Source of the DNA: Pontibacter akesuensis
GTDB lineage: Bacteria > Bacteroidota > Bacteroidia > Cytophagales > Hymenobacteraceae
DNA: 64,000 nucleotides
Assembly: GCF_001611675.1 (NCBI RefSeq)
Contig: NZ_CP014766.1
Coordinates: forward strand, 4,092,001-4,156,000
Direction of reading: 5' to 3'
Of this stretch, positions 8,395 through 17,791 are shown piece by piece; the stretch's first letter is position 1, and every line of letters starts with the position of its first letter. The notes beneath the pieces are model-generated. The model saw only the letters and a program-made list of their open reading frames with translations, was not told the DNA's origin and ran no database searches. The position numbers and the translations under genes were made by a program.

Positions 8395-9174
8395 ATGACA
8401 CAGCCAGACCTAACCAGCATTAAAGCGCTGCTCGATGATCGGGTGGAGAAGTATAACCAGCCCGATTTCATTCCGAACGACCCGGTTTCCATACCCCACC
8501 GCTTCACCAAAAAGCAGGACATTGAGATCAGTGGGTTCTTTGCGGCCATACTTGCCTGGGGGCAGCGTAAAACCATCATCAACAACTGCCTTAAGCTGAT
8601 GGACCTGATGGACAATGCCCCGCATGAGTTTATACTTTACCACCAGGAGCAGGACCTGACACGGTTCCTGGGCTTCAAGCACCGCACGTTTAACGATACG
8701 GATTTGCTGTACCTGCTGCACTTCTTCCGGTGGTACTACAGCCAGTATGATAGCCTGGAAACTGCTTTTACAGGCAACCAGCTTAAGTTGCAGACGCAGC
8801 AGGCCCGGCTGGAGCACTTCCACAACCTGGTGTTTAGCCTGGAAGATGCCCCGCAGCGCACCCGTAAGCACGTGGCCACGCCCGCCCGCAAATCCGCCTG
8901 TAAGCGCCTGAACATGTACCTGCGCTGGATGGTGCGGCAAGACAAGGGCGGCGTGGATTTCGGTATCTGGGAGCAGATGCCCATGAGAGACCTGATTTGC
9001 CCCTGCGATGTGCACGTGGAGCGGGTGGCCCGGCGGCTGGGCCTGATTACCCGCACAGGCATGGACTGGCTGACGGCGGAGGAGTTGACGGCACACCTGC
9101 GCGTGTTTGACCCGGCCGATCCGGTGAAGTATGATTATGCCTTGTTTGGGCTGGGGGTGGAGGAGAAATTCTAA
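8395..9174 (+). CDS. TIGR02757 family protein (DUF2400)
   Basis: A 259-residue cytosolic protein, the usual family length. Typical features are IPHRFTKKQDIEISGFFAAILAWGQRKTIINN near the N-terminus, a middle LFHFFRWYYSQ-like helix, and a C-terminal segment with KSACKRLNMYLRWMVRQDKGGVDFGIW and DVHVERVARRLGLITR. The second half looks like the helix-hairpin-helix architecture of base-excision DNA glycosylases. A nucleic-acid role has therefore been supposed for the family but is not established. Single-gene unit with its own promoter. Confidence 0.9.
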   Translation: MTQPDLTSIKALLDDRVEKYNQPDFIPNDPVSIPHRFTKKQDIEISGFFAAILAWGQRKTIINNCLKLMDLMDNAPHEFILYHQEQDLTRFLGFKHRTFNDTDLLYLLHFFRWYYSQYDSLETAFTGNQLKLQTQQARLEHFHNLVFSLEDAPQRTRKHVATPARKSACKRLNMYLRWMVRQDKGGVDFGIWEQMPMRDLICPCDVHVERVARRLGLITRTGMDWLTAEELTAHLRVFDPADPVKYDYALFGLGVEEKF

Positions 9175-9454
9175 AGATTTAACGGAAAATCATTCTGCAG
9201 ATATCCCAAGTTAAGGCCGCTCCTGCATGAAACGTGAATTGCCTGTTGCTACATAGGTTAAAGGTTTTGCCGTTTTTGTGCCCTACTGGCTGTTAGGTGG
9301 CAAAACGCCGGGATTTATACGTGCGGTTTAAACTTTGTAAGGCGGGTTGATTTATGATAATTCCGCGAGTTGTAATGTGCTGATAATCCTATTTAATGCC
9401 GTTTTACGTGTGTCTTGACATAAGTGTCTGCTTTTAAAACCGGTGCTGTTTTTG
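9175..9454. other. Intergenic region without a visible gene
   Basis: No gene or repeat was recognised between the TIGR02757 gene and the proC promoter. A TTGACA hexamer at 9415-9420 is too far from the -7 element to form a promoter with it. Confidence 0.5.
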
Positions 9455-9462
9455 TACTTTTG
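9455..9462 (+). promoter_or_regulatory. -7 element TACTTTTG of proC
   Basis: TACTTTTG followed by CA is a perfect TAnnTTTG match, 72 bp upstream of the proC start codon. Confidence 0.6.
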
Positions 9463-9534
9463 CACCCGATTTAATAATTTATACTTCGCGGTGCCTTTTC
9501 ATGGGCCCTCTGAAATTCAATTAAAACAACAAGC

Positions 9535-10359
9535 ATGCACACCAACAACGTAGCTATCCTCGGAACCGGAAATCTCGGAAAATCTATTGCGGAAGGGCTC
9601 CTGAGCAATGGTCAGTACAAGCCGGAAAACATTTATGTGACCAGGAGAAACACGAAATCCATACAACACCTCAAAGACAAAGGACTGCAGGTTAGCAGCG
9701 ACAATACCTTCGCCGTTAAAAATTGCCGTTACATTATGCTGTGCGTGCAGCCGGCGCACCTTGAAAACGTTCTGAAGGAAATAAAGCCTTACCTGGACCC
9801 GGAGAAGCACGTGCTCCTAAGCGTTATAGCCGGCATCAGCATAGACAACATCAGGGACATCGTGGGCGATTTTCCGATTGTGCGCAGTATGCCCAACACC
9901 GCCATTGCCGTGCAGCAGTCCATGACGTGCTTGGCCTTTAATGCGAAGGCCGCGCATGTGGAGGCGGACGTGAAAGAGATCTTTAACTGCCTTGGCGAAA
10001 CCCTTGTGATAGAGGAGGAGCTGATGGCCGGCGCAACCGTGCTTTGCTCCAGCGGCATTGCCTTTAACATGCGCTTTATCCGTGCCGTAACCCAGGGCGG
10101 TATTCAGCTGGGGTTAGATGCCGACGACGCCCAGAAGATTGCCGTGCAGGTAAGCAAAGGCGCCTCCACCTTACTAACGATAAACAAATCGCACCCTGAG
10201 CAGGAGATTGATAAGGTAACCACACCTGAGGGATGCACCATTACGGGTCTGAACGAAATGGAGCACCAGGGCCTGAGCTCGGCTGTAATCAAAGGCTTGG
10301 TTGGCTCCTACAAAAGAATCCTGGACCTGAAAGAGCAGCGCGAAAAAGAAAGTATGTAG
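9535..10359 (+). CDS. proC: Pyrroline-5-carboxylate reductase
   Basis: A 274-residue enzyme that reduces 1-pyrroline-5-carboxylate to L-proline with NAD(P)H, the last step of proline synthesis. The N-terminal Rossmann motif is VAILGTGNLGKSIAEGLL (residues 6-23). The central segment has LCVQPAHLENVL and PIVRSMPNTAIAVQQSMT, characteristic of the family. The C-terminal dimerisation domain contains TTPEGCTITGLNEMEHQGL, the P5CR signature. Cytosolic and monocistronic, convergent with the SusD gene across a long perfect palindrome. Confidence 0.96.
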   Translation: MHTNNVAILGTGNLGKSIAEGLLSNGQYKPENIYVTRRNTKSIQHLKDKGLQVSSDNTFAVKNCRYIMLCVQPAHLENVLKEIKPYLDPEKHVLLSVIAGISIDNIRDIVGDFPIVRSMPNTAIAVQQSMTCLAFNAKAAHVEADVKEIFNCLGETLVIEEELMAGATVLCSSGIAFNMRFIRAVTQGGIQLGLDADDAQKIAVQVSKGASTLLTINKSHPEQEIDKVTTPEGCTITGLNEMEHQGLSSAVIKGLVGSYKRILDLKEQREKESM

Positions 10360-10427
10360 ACTCTCATGACCAAGTTTTATAGTGCGAGGCAGATAAGTTC
10401 GTTTACGCCTTAGAAACCAGCGCATCC

Positions 10428-10471
10428 TAAACAGCAAGAGCCGCTATACGTATAGCGGCTCTTGCTGTTTA
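10428..10471. terminator. 44-bp perfect palindrome, bidirectional terminator
   Basis: A perfect inverted repeat with no spacer, centred between 10449 and 10450. Its core is AGAGCCGCTATACGTATAGC. It lies between the convergent proC and SusD genes. It can form a 20-bp hairpin with T tracts on both strands (TGTTTA ends). Confidence 0.85.
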
Positions 10472-10490
10472 TCTGATTATCTAGCTCGAT

Positions 10491-11909
10491 TTACGCATCC
10501 CACCAGAGCGGATCGGCCAGGTTGGATACATCGGGAGTATTGGGATTTTTCGAAGCTTCTCCGCTAGGATATGCCACTCTACGAATAAAGTTGCTTAAAT
10601 CTGCGTTTGCAGGCAGCGTGAAGCCGGCATACTGGTAGTCGAAGCGACGGGCGTCGTTCCAGGCCTCAGGGTTTAAGTACGTTACTACATACTTTTCACG
10701 GAAGATATCTGCGAGGGTAAGGTTTTGGGCGCCTACTGCCACTAGGGAGCTATTCAGGTACTCATTCGCCTCTGCAGCACTCACTTCATACAGCTCCATA
10801 CTTGCCCTGATGCCTTCCAGGTATGCGTCGTACGCCCGTTGACTTTGTCCTGCACGCAGGGCTGCCTCTGCCTCAATCAGTTTAACCTCTGGGTACGACA
10901 CTATGATAAGTGGCGAGTCCTCACCGGTTAAGGGGGAGCCCAGGAAAATGTAAGATTCATCCTTTACGGTGCTGCTGGCAGGGCCAACGTTTCCGGTGCC
11001 GTTTGGTGTACCCACATATGTACCTGTTCGAGTTGTGTCAGCGATCTGCTCCAGGCGTGGGTCCACTATGCCATTACTGGTGCCGTTGAGGTGCTGAATC
11101 AGCTGTTCTGATAGCCATCCTCCGAGTAACTGGTCCGCATTGTCAATGGCAGTCTGTGCCCAGGGGTTTCGCTCCGTAAACACACCCATGGTTGCGTTGT
11201 CGGCATTGGAGGTATAGGAGTTTTCAACGGCAGTAAGCACCGCCTGCGGATCATAGGCTGCGGTTCCGCTCAACTTGTTCAGCTGTCTTGCCTTCAGGGC
11301 ATATGCCGTCTTAATCCACTTCTCCTTGCTTCCCCCATGGATCAGGTCACTCTGTGTGTCCAGCTCAAAAGAAGACTCGGTTGAAGACAACGCTGCAATG
11401 GCCTCATCCAGCAGCACTAACGTCTCGTCGTATAGGCTAGACGCATTATCGAAACGGGGCGTTAAGGTGGTGTTTACAAAAGCCTCAGAGTATGGGGCAT
11501 CTCCCCACAGGTCGGTTACCAGCGACAGGTGGTAGGCCATGAGCACATTCGCCACACCTACGTAGGAAGCGGCTCCCTGTTCCATAGCCTCCTGCTTCAT
11601 ATCATAAATATCGGCCATGGCCAGGTACAGCGCGTCCCAGGTGCTGGTGTAGTCCGTAACCTGGTAGGTGTCGGTGGATCCGCCGGCGACGGGACTGGCC
11701 AGGTATTGTACGAAATAGGAGGTAATATTAGCCACACGGTAGCTGTTCAGTGCCGTTTTGTGGGTGGTGGTGGAGAGCATGGTGCTTAGGGGCGGGTTGT
11801 TTACCAGGTTGGGGTTATCCTCCAGGTCAAAGTAATCCTCGCAGCCTTGCAGTGTGCTTACAGCCCCAACTAGCATTAGGGCAAACATATATCTAAAGAT
11901 CTTTTTCAT
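10491..11909 (-). CDS. SusD/RagB-family nutrient-binding outer-membrane lipoprotein
   Basis: A 472-residue lipoprotein with a signal peptide and lipobox ending STLQGC at Cys23, anchored on the outer membrane facing out. The N-terminal SusD-like motif DYFDLEDNPN is followed by TPR-like helices (TSTWDALYLAMADIYDMKQEA, VLMAYHLSLVTDLWGDAPYSEAF). The C-terminal half has LIIVSYPEVKLIEAEAALRAG, typical of the SusD-like group 2 (PF12771). It caps and feeds substrate to the SusC partner encoded just upstream (11-bp gap). No glycoside hydrolase is nearby. The adjacent S9 peptidase suggests a peptide or protein-derived substrate, which is inference. Confidence 0.95.
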   Translation of the reverse strand: MKKIFRYMFALMLVGAVSTLQGCEDYFDLEDNPNLVNNPPLSTMLSTTTHKTALNSYRVANITSYFVQYLASPVAGGSTDTYQVTDYTSTWDALYLAMADIYDMKQEAMEQGAASYVGVANVLMAYHLSLVTDLWGDAPYSEAFVNTTLTPRFDNASSLYDETLVLLDEAIAALSSTESSFELDTQSDLIHGGSKEKWIKTAYALKARQLNKLSGTAAYDPQAVLTAVENSYTSNADNATMGVFTERNPWAQTAIDNADQLLGGWLSEQLIQHLNGTSNGIVDPRLEQIADTTRTGTYVGTPNGTGNVGPASSTVKDESYIFLGSPLTGEDSPLIIVSYPEVKLIEAEAALRAGQSQRAYDAYLEGIRASMELYEVSAAEANEYLNSSLVAVGAQNLTLADIFREKYVVTYLNPEAWNDARRFDYQYAGFTLPANADLSNFIRRVAYPSGEASKNPNTPDVSNLADPLWWDA

Positions 11910-11920
11910 ACGGCTGTTAT

Positions 11921-14900
11921 TTAGAATCCAACATTAAGCGTGAAGAGGTAACTTCGGACGGCGGGATATGTGAAGCCGGAGAAACCATCCACGTTGCTTC
12001 CGCTTGGGCTGAAGCTGGTTTCTGGGTCGAAGCCCTTGTAATCGGTGTGGAGCCATACGTTATTGCCCGTAAGCGAAACTGAGGCGTTCCGGATAAAGAT
12101 GCTCTCGAACCAGTTCTGCGGGAGGCTGTAGTTCAGCGTGAGGGAGCGCAGGCGAACCCAGGAGGCATCCTCCACAAAATTCTCTGACACGCCACGGTAG
12201 AAGTTGCGGTAGTAGCCGTTCGTGTAATTTACGCCGTCAGGCCCAACGCCCTGGCCCAGCCATACTTCCTTTGTGTTCGGTGTGCCGTCTGCCAGCACAC
12301 CTTCAAACACCATTGTCTGGTTTCGGTTTTCGGTATACTCGGCTATGCCAAAGGCGGCAAAGAAGTTATCCATCTGGTTATACTTTTCAAGCCCCATGCG
12401 CGCATCCAGCAGGGCCGTCAGGCTAAGGTTTTTGTAGGTAAAGGTGTTGGTGAAGCCGCCGATCCAGTCGGGCTGAGAGTTACCTAATATCTTTTGGCTG
12501 GAGAGTGGCGCCCGCACCGGGAAGCCGTTCGCACCAATCAGAATAGGACGCGACTCATCTATGAAAAGCGGGTCTTCCTCTTCGCCTGGCCCGTAGTAGC
12601 GTTGCCAGTGGGAACCGTAAATATTGCCGTACGGCTGTCCCTCAATCAGCCTCAGGCTTACCGTAGATCCTACATAACCAAACTGGGAAGCATACACAAT
12701 CTCATCTAACCCTTCCCGTATTTTAAGAATTTTGTTACGGTTGGCAGAGAACACCAGTTTGGTGTCCCAGGTGAAGTTGTTGGTGCGAACCGGCACGGCG
12801 TTCAGCACCAACTCCACGCCTTTGTTGCGCATTTCGCCAGCGTTGATGGCAGACCGGATATAACCAGTGGAGTTCGCCACGTTAATGTTCAGGATCTGAT
12901 CTTTACTAAGGGAGTAGTAGTAGGTAAAATCAAATCCAACACGGTCGTTCAAGAACGACATCTCCAATCCGGCCTCAAAGGTATTGGTGAACTCAGGCTT
13001 GAGTTCCGGGTTACCCAGGAGTGCTGCCCTTGTTACACCCGTATAGCCTGTTGGTAAACTTGTGTAAGGTGCAGAGCCAGAGGAGGTAGAGTAGGGTAGT
13101 GCATCCTTGCCCATCTGGGCGTAGGAGAAGCGCAGCTTGCTTTGGTTGATAAAATCAGGAAGCTCCAGGTGCTCGGAGAAGAGGTAGCTTATACTTGCCG
13201 AAGGATAAAAGAAAGACCTGTTATTGCTTGCCAGGGTGGAGGTGATGTCGTTGCGGCCGGTCAATGTCAGGAATAGGAAGTCCTTATAGTCCAGAGAGGC
13301 CTCTGCAAATATACCCATCAGGCGGTAATCAATTTGTTGTTCGTCTGTAGACAGGAAACGTGCGTTAGACAGTCTGAAGTAATCGTATACGGCTAATTCA
13401 TTACCCAACACCCCAAAGCTCTTCGACTGACGGTCGTACAGGTCGTGGCCTACACGCAAGGTTCCGGAGAAGTTCTCACCGAAGTCAGAATTCAGGGTGG
13501 CGATAAAGGTAGAATTTATAGCTCTGAACCGGGTAGTATATTCATGGATAAAGCCCCGGCCGTTATCATCCAGCACTTGCTCATCCGGCACACCCTGAGG
13601 ACCTGGAGCGGTGCGGGTGCGATCGTCGCTGTAGGTATCCAGGCCAATGCGGTAGGTAAAGTTCAGCCAGTTGGTAGGTTCGTAACCAAACGTAAGCCCG
13701 CCGATAAAGCGGTTTACTTCATCCTCCATCCTGTTGGTCGCCGCTGCATAGATGGGGTTGTCGTTGCCGTAGGTTTTCATGGTGCCGTCCGGCTTTCGGA
13801 AATCCCGCACATCCCAGCGCGGTGACCAGTAGCTGAGCATCTCGTTGAAGCGGTCCGCGTTGTAGCGGTCGCCTCCGGAGTTCACGTAGTTGAAATTACC
13901 TCCGACTTTTATCTTATCGCTGATATTGGCATTAGCATTTAATCGCGCCGATACGTTCTGGTAATTTGTGAACGGGAGCACTCCTTCGTGGTACAGGTGC
14001 GAAATGGAGGAAAAAAAGCTAAGTGCCTCGCTACCGCCTGAAAAGGAGAGTGTATTGCGGATCTGGTGCCCTCGCTCGTAGGCATCCTCAAAGTGGTTGT
14101 ATATACTTTCCGGGTGCGTGGGGTCTAGTTGTCTTGCCTCCTCCGCGGTAGGGCCCCAGGACGGCCAGAAGCTCTCAGGGTCGTATACGCCGGAGTATCC
14201 CTGGGTATAGGTGTCCTGTATTTTCGGAAACTTATTTACCTCCTCTATACCGGCTGTGGACGTGAAGTTTACCCGCATCTCGCCCTGCCGCCCCGATTTT
14301 GTGGTGATAACTACCACGCCGTTGGCGCCTTGCAGGCCATAGAGCGCAGTGGCGGCACCTCCGCGCAGGATGTTTATGCTCTCAATGTCATTCGGGTTCA
14401 GGTCGGCCAGGCGGTTACTCATGCCTCTTAGCTCAGCGCCCTGGCCAAAGGTGGAGGTGGAGTTATCCATCAGGATACCATCGATAACGAAGAGCGGTTG
14501 ATTTGGCCGGCTGGGGTCGATGGAGTTAATGCCCCGTATCTGGATGCTGGCACCCTGACCCGGTGCGCCGCCGGTACTGGAGATGGTTACACCCGCCACT
14601 TTGCCCTGCATGGCGTTCAGCACGTTCGGTTGTCGGTTTTGCACCAGCTCCTCTGTTTGTACTTCTTGGGCGGCGTAGCCAAGCGCCTTCTTCTCGCGTG
14701 TGATACCGAGTGCCGTGACCACTACCTCGCTTAGCTGCTTGGTGTCTGTGCTTAGGGACACATTTATCACGTTCTGGTTGCCCACCGTCACCTCGCGGGT
14801 TTCATAGCCCAGGAACCTGAACTGCAGTACGGCATTCTCGCCCGGTACGCTTAGCTCATAGTTTCCTTCAGCATTTGTGGCAGTGCCGGTGGTGGTTCCT

Positions 14901-15040
14901 TTTACGGTTACGCTCACGCCGGGCAATGGTGTACCCGTATCAGCCCCCGTAACCTGGCCACGTACGATGTTATTCTGGGCCATGGCAGGCATCCAGCAAC
15001 ACATCAGCAGCAAAACAAGTAGGGTAAAACTGTTTTTCAT
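11921..15040 (-). CDS. SusC/RagA-family TonB-linked outer-membrane transporter
   Basis: A 1039-residue TonB-dependent porin. Signal peptide 1-21 (ends PAMAQ). Carboxypeptidase-regulatory-like beta domain about 24-105 (VRGQVTGADTGTPLPGVSVTVKG, FLGYETREV). A TonB box-like SEVVVTALG lies near 105-113. The plug domain (about 115-235) contains IQIRGINSI, PLFVIDGIL and NDIESINILRGGAATALYG with GVVVITTKSG. A long C-terminal barrel ends in SYLFTLNVGF with terminal Phe. It imports nutrients energised by TonB and pairs with the SusD protein. First gene of a two-gene operon. Divergent from the S9 peptidase gene, with 298 bp between them. Confidence 0.97.
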   Translation of the reverse strand: MKNSFTLLVLLLMCCWMPAMAQNNIVRGQVTGADTGTPLPGVSVTVKGTTTGTATNAEGNYELSVPGENAVLQFRFLGYETREVTVGNQNVINVSLSTDTKQLSEVVVTALGITREKKALGYAAQEVQTEELVQNRQPNVLNAMQGKVAGVTISSTGGAPGQGASIQIRGINSIDPSRPNQPLFVIDGILMDNSTSTFGQGAELRGMSNRLADLNPNDIESINILRGGAATALYGLQGANGVVVITTKSGRQGEMRVNFTSTAGIEEVNKFPKIQDTYTQGYSGVYDPESFWPSWGPTAEEARQLDPTHPESIYNHFEDAYERGHQIRNTLSFSGGSEALSFFSSISHLYHEGVLPFTNYQNVSARLNANANISDKIKVGGNFNYVNSGGDRYNADRFNEMLSYWSPRWDVRDFRKPDGTMKTYGNDNPIYAAATNRMEDEVNRFIGGLTFGYEPTNWLNFTYRIGLDTYSDDRTRTAPGPQGVPDEQVLDDNGRGFIHEYTTRFRAINSTFIATLNSDFGENFSGTLRVGHDLYDRQSKSFGVLGNELAVYDYFRLSNARFLSTDEQQIDYRLMGIFAEASLDYKDFLFLTLTGRNDITSTLASNNRSFFYPSASISYLFSEHLELPDFINQSKLRFSYAQMGKDALPYSTSSGSAPYTSLPTGYTGVTRAALLGNPELKPEFTNTFEAGLEMSFLNDRVGFDFTYYYSLSKDQILNINVANSTGYIRSAINAGEMRNKGVELVLNAVPVRTNNFTWDTKLVFSANRNKILKIREGLDEIVYASQFGYVGSTVSLRLIEGQPYGNIYGSHWQRYYGPGEEEDPLFIDESRPILIGANGFPVRAPLSSQKILGNSQPDWIGGFTNTFTYKNLSLTALLDARMGLEKYNQMDNFFAAFGIAEYTENRNQTMVFEGVLADGTPNTKEVWLGQGVGPDGVNYTNGYYRNFYRGVSENFVEDASWVRLRSLTLNYSLPQNWFESIFIRNASVSLTGNNVWLHTDYKGFDPETSFSPSGSNVDGFSGFTYPAVRSYLFTLNVGF

Positions 15041-15338
15041 AGTATATATGCTTTAAGTGAATAGGAAATGCGGGCTTGCCGGTACCACTGAGCTTGATAG
15101 GCAGAAACAGAGTACCGGCTTATTGATGATAAGGTATCAGCCACTAAAGACTGTTAAGTTGGGTAGCAAAAAGTATAAGTGTTGCATTTGGGAGAGTAAG
15201 TAAATGCGTATCAGATGAGTTTCATTTATACTTGCAATAGTTATACGGCGCTTGTGATTAAATGGCAAAATAAAGTTGCTTTAATATTAGTATATTTAGG
15301 GGTATGCCAGTAAACAATCACTTGCCGTAGCTTGCTTT
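15041..15338. promoter_or_regulatory. Divergent promoter region of susC and the S9 peptidase gene
   Basis: The region is AT-rich and holds AAAAGTATAAGTG near 15169-15181 and TATATTTAG (15292-15300), the latter a near match to TAnnTTTG for the peptidase gene. No coding sequence, ECF anti-sigma gene or other susCD regulator is visible here. Confidence 0.4.
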
Positions 15339-17471
15339 ATGAGAAAGTCCCTGCCATTGTGCCTCCTGCTAATCTATAGTTTCATGTTATGCGCTGAGAC
15401 TGCTGTAGCACAAAGATTCCCGCTGGAGTCAGTAATGAGTTACCCTTTTCCGGCTGAGCTGACAGCTGCAGCAGCGGGTACCCACCTTGCCTGGACGCTC
15501 AACGAGCAGGGCAAGCGCAATGTGTACGTGGCTGAAGGACCAGATTTTAAGCCCCGTCGTCTAACCAATTACATGCAGGACGAGGGGCAGGAGATTACTA
15601 GCCTGTCTTTGTCTGCCGATGGAAAGTGGGCCGTGTATGTAAGGGGCGGAGAGCATGGCTCTATCTGGAGCGAAAACGAAACAGTTAACCCTGCCGCCAG
15701 CCCGCTGCCTCCCAAAGTGGAAGTATGGAGCATGCCGCTTGCGGGCGGGGAACCCATCGCGATAGGTGCGGGAGGGGAGCCGGTGATTTCGCCAAATAAC
15801 AGGGAACTGGCCTTTATCCGGAATGGACAAGTATGGCTGGCCCCGCTGGATGGTACATCGCCCGCAAAGCCCTTGTTTGTTACCCGTGGTACTGTGGGCT
15901 CACTCGAGTGGTCGCCAGACGGAACGCAGCTAGCTTTTGTCGCTAACCGTGGCAACCGCGCCTTCGTTGGCGTCTATACGAATCCAGAAACTCCTATCAC
16001 CTGGGTTGCGCCAGCCTTCGCCCGCGACCGTTCGCCCTGCTGGTCGCCGGAGGGCAAGCGCCTGGTTTTTGTGCGCACAGCGGGTTTGGGTGGCGCTCCG
16101 CAGCCATTCCTGGAGCGGCGGCACCAGCCCTGGAGCATCTGGACAGCCGATGTGGCAACCGGAAAAGCTACGCAAGTATGGAAAGCCCCCGAAACACTGC
16201 CCGGCTCTGTGCCCAACACCAACGGCGGCTTTAACCTGCATTGGGCCGCAGGAGACCGTCTTGTGTTTGTGTCTTACCAAGACGGCTGGCCGCACCTGTA
16301 CGCATTGCCTGCAACCGGCGGAAAGCCGTTACTGCTAACTCCCGGAGCGTTTATGGTGGAGCATGTCAGGCTGAGCCCTGATAAAAAGTGGCTGGTGTTT
16401 AGCACGAACACCGGCCCTGACAAGTATGATATCGACCGCAGGCATGTTGCGCGCGTGCCTGTAGATAAAGCTGCGATGGAGGTACTGACGCCCGGTGATG
16501 GGTTGGAAAGTATGCCTGTGCTGACCGGTGACGGCAAAACACTAGCCATGCTCAGCGCCACGGCTCAGCAGCCGCCGGTGCCTGCCGTAATGCCTTTCAA
16601 GCCAAAGGCAAAGGTGCAGCTGATTGGCAAAGAATTTATACCTGCTGCTTTCCCGCAGAAGTTACTGGTGCAACCAAAACAGGTTGTTTTCAAGTCGGAA
16701 GATGGGCTTACCCTACACGGGCAGCTTTTCGAGCCCAAGGGTGGCCCCTCCAAAAAGCCGGCTATCGTGTACATTCATGGCGGGCCGTCGCGGCAGATGC
16801 TGCTGGGCTGGCATTATTCCGACTATTATAACAATGTATATGCCATGAACCAGTACCTCACCAGCCTGGGCTTTGTGGTGCTGTCGGTGAACTACAGGTT
16901 GGGCATAGGCTATGGCTATGATTTTCAGCACCCCTACAGCGCCGGCGATAGAGGAGCCTCTGAGTATAAGGATATACGGGCCGCCGGCAAGTGGCTGGCC
17001 CGGCAGCCACAGGTGGATGCCAGCCGCATTGGCGTGTACGGTGGCTCTTACGGCGGCTACCTCACCGGCCTTGCCCTCGGCCGCGATTCAGAGCTGTTTG
17101 CCGCTGGCGTGAACATACACGGCATGAGCGACCTCACTGCCGAGAGCGTTCAACAGTTGCTCTACCCGAACCGCTACGAAAAGGCCCCCGATGCAGAAGA
17201 AGCCGTCAAAATTATGTGGGAATCATCTCCGGCCGCTTCTGTTGCCACCTGGTTCTCGCCCGTGCTAATCATACACGCCGACGATGACCGTAACGTGGAC
17301 TTCAGCGACAGCATGGACCTGGTACGGCGCCTGGAGGCCAAAGGGGCACCTTACGAAACGCTGGTAATTGTAGATGATACCCATCACTGGATGAAGTATA
17401 GCAATGCCTTGAAAGTTAACGCGGCGACAGCTGACTTCTTCAGGCGAATGCTGCTGGGGGAGGTGAAGTAG
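15339..17471 (+). CDS. S9 family prolyl-oligopeptidase-type serine peptidase, exported
   Basis: A 710-residue protein. The signal peptide ends ETAVAQ at about residue 25. A beta-propeller domain (about 30-440) shows WD40/TolB-like units such as SLEWSPDGTQLAFVANRG. The alpha/beta-hydrolase domain (about 450-710) has the nucleophile in GVYGGSYGGYL at Ser570, the acid in IHADDDRNV at Asp650 and the base in DTHHW at His683. The order matches dipeptidyl-peptidase IV/acylaminoacyl-peptidase enzymes, which cleave short peptides. It acts in the periplasm. Its position opposite susCD suggests degradation of imported oligopeptides. It could be a dipeptidyl or an acyl-peptide hydrolase; the sequence does not decide. 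Confidence 0.95.
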   Translation: MRKSLPLCLLLIYSFMLCAETAVAQRFPLESVMSYPFPAELTAAAAGTHLAWTLNEQGKRNVYVAEGPDFKPRRLTNYMQDEGQEITSLSLSADGKWAVYVRGGEHGSIWSENETVNPAASPLPPKVEVWSMPLAGGEPIAIGAGGEPVISPNNRELAFIRNGQVWLAPLDGTSPAKPLFVTRGTVGSLEWSPDGTQLAFVANRGNRAFVGVYTNPETPITWVAPAFARDRSPCWSPEGKRLVFVRTAGLGGAPQPFLERRHQPWSIWTADVATGKATQVWKAPETLPGSVPNTNGGFNLHWAAGDRLVFVSYQDGWPHLYALPATGGKPLLLTPGAFMVEHVRLSPDKKWLVFSTNTGPDKYDIDRRHVARVPVDKAAMEVLTPGDGLESMPVLTGDGKTLAMLSATAQQPPVPAVMPFKPKAKVQLIGKEFIPAAFPQKLLVQPKQVVFKSEDGLTLHGQLFEPKGGPSKKPAIVYIHGGPSRQMLLGWHYSDYYNNVYAMNQYLTSLGFVVLSVNYRLGIGYGYDFQHPYSAGDRGASEYKDIRAAGKWLARQPQVDASRIGVYGGSYGGYLTGLALGRDSELFAAGVNIHGMSDLTAESVQQLLYPNRYEKAPDAEEAVKIMWESSPAASVATWFSPVLIIHADDDRNVDFSDSMDLVRRLEAKGAPYETLVIVDDTHHWMKYSNALKVNAATADFFRRMLLGEVK

Positions 17472-17791
17472 CGTGCGAAGTTATAGGCTTGATAGGTTGT
17501 TCTGCCTAGAGTTGTTTGTTTTCCTGCGGTAACTAAATTGGCTACTGTAGCCGCTCCTTAATGCCCGGAGGTCCTAGCAATACCCTCCTTAGCTGCAGGA
17601 AGAACATAAAAGCCGCCTGCAGTTATACTGCAGGCGGCTTTTATGTTAAGGTATATTCAAGTGTAAATCGCTTCTACAAACTGTCTATACTTTCTCATCT
17701 ACCAATCCGAAAATAGGGGTGTTCTCACGCCGAGCATGTTCAGGTAAAAGCTGTAGGTGCTTCAACTATTGGTGAAGTATAAAAGTAATGC
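17472..17791. other. Convergent intergenic region
   Basis: Apart from the hairpin at 17603-17647 no gene or repeat was recognised between the S9 peptidase and thioesterase genes. A GAAGTATAAAAG copy of the common octamer lies near 17776. Confidence 0.5.
17603..17647. terminator. Bidirectional terminator, 21-bp perfect stem
   Basis: The arms 17603-17623 and 17627-17647 are perfect complements (core AAAAGCCGCCTGCAGT) with a 3-nt loop TAT. A-rich and T-rich ends allow termination on both strands. It lies between convergent genes. Confidence 0.9.

Noticed and set aside
9415..9420. TTGACA as a -35 element for proC
   Set aside because: It is 34 bp from the TACTTTTG element, much too far, and Bacteroidota promoters do not use the classical -35 hexamer.
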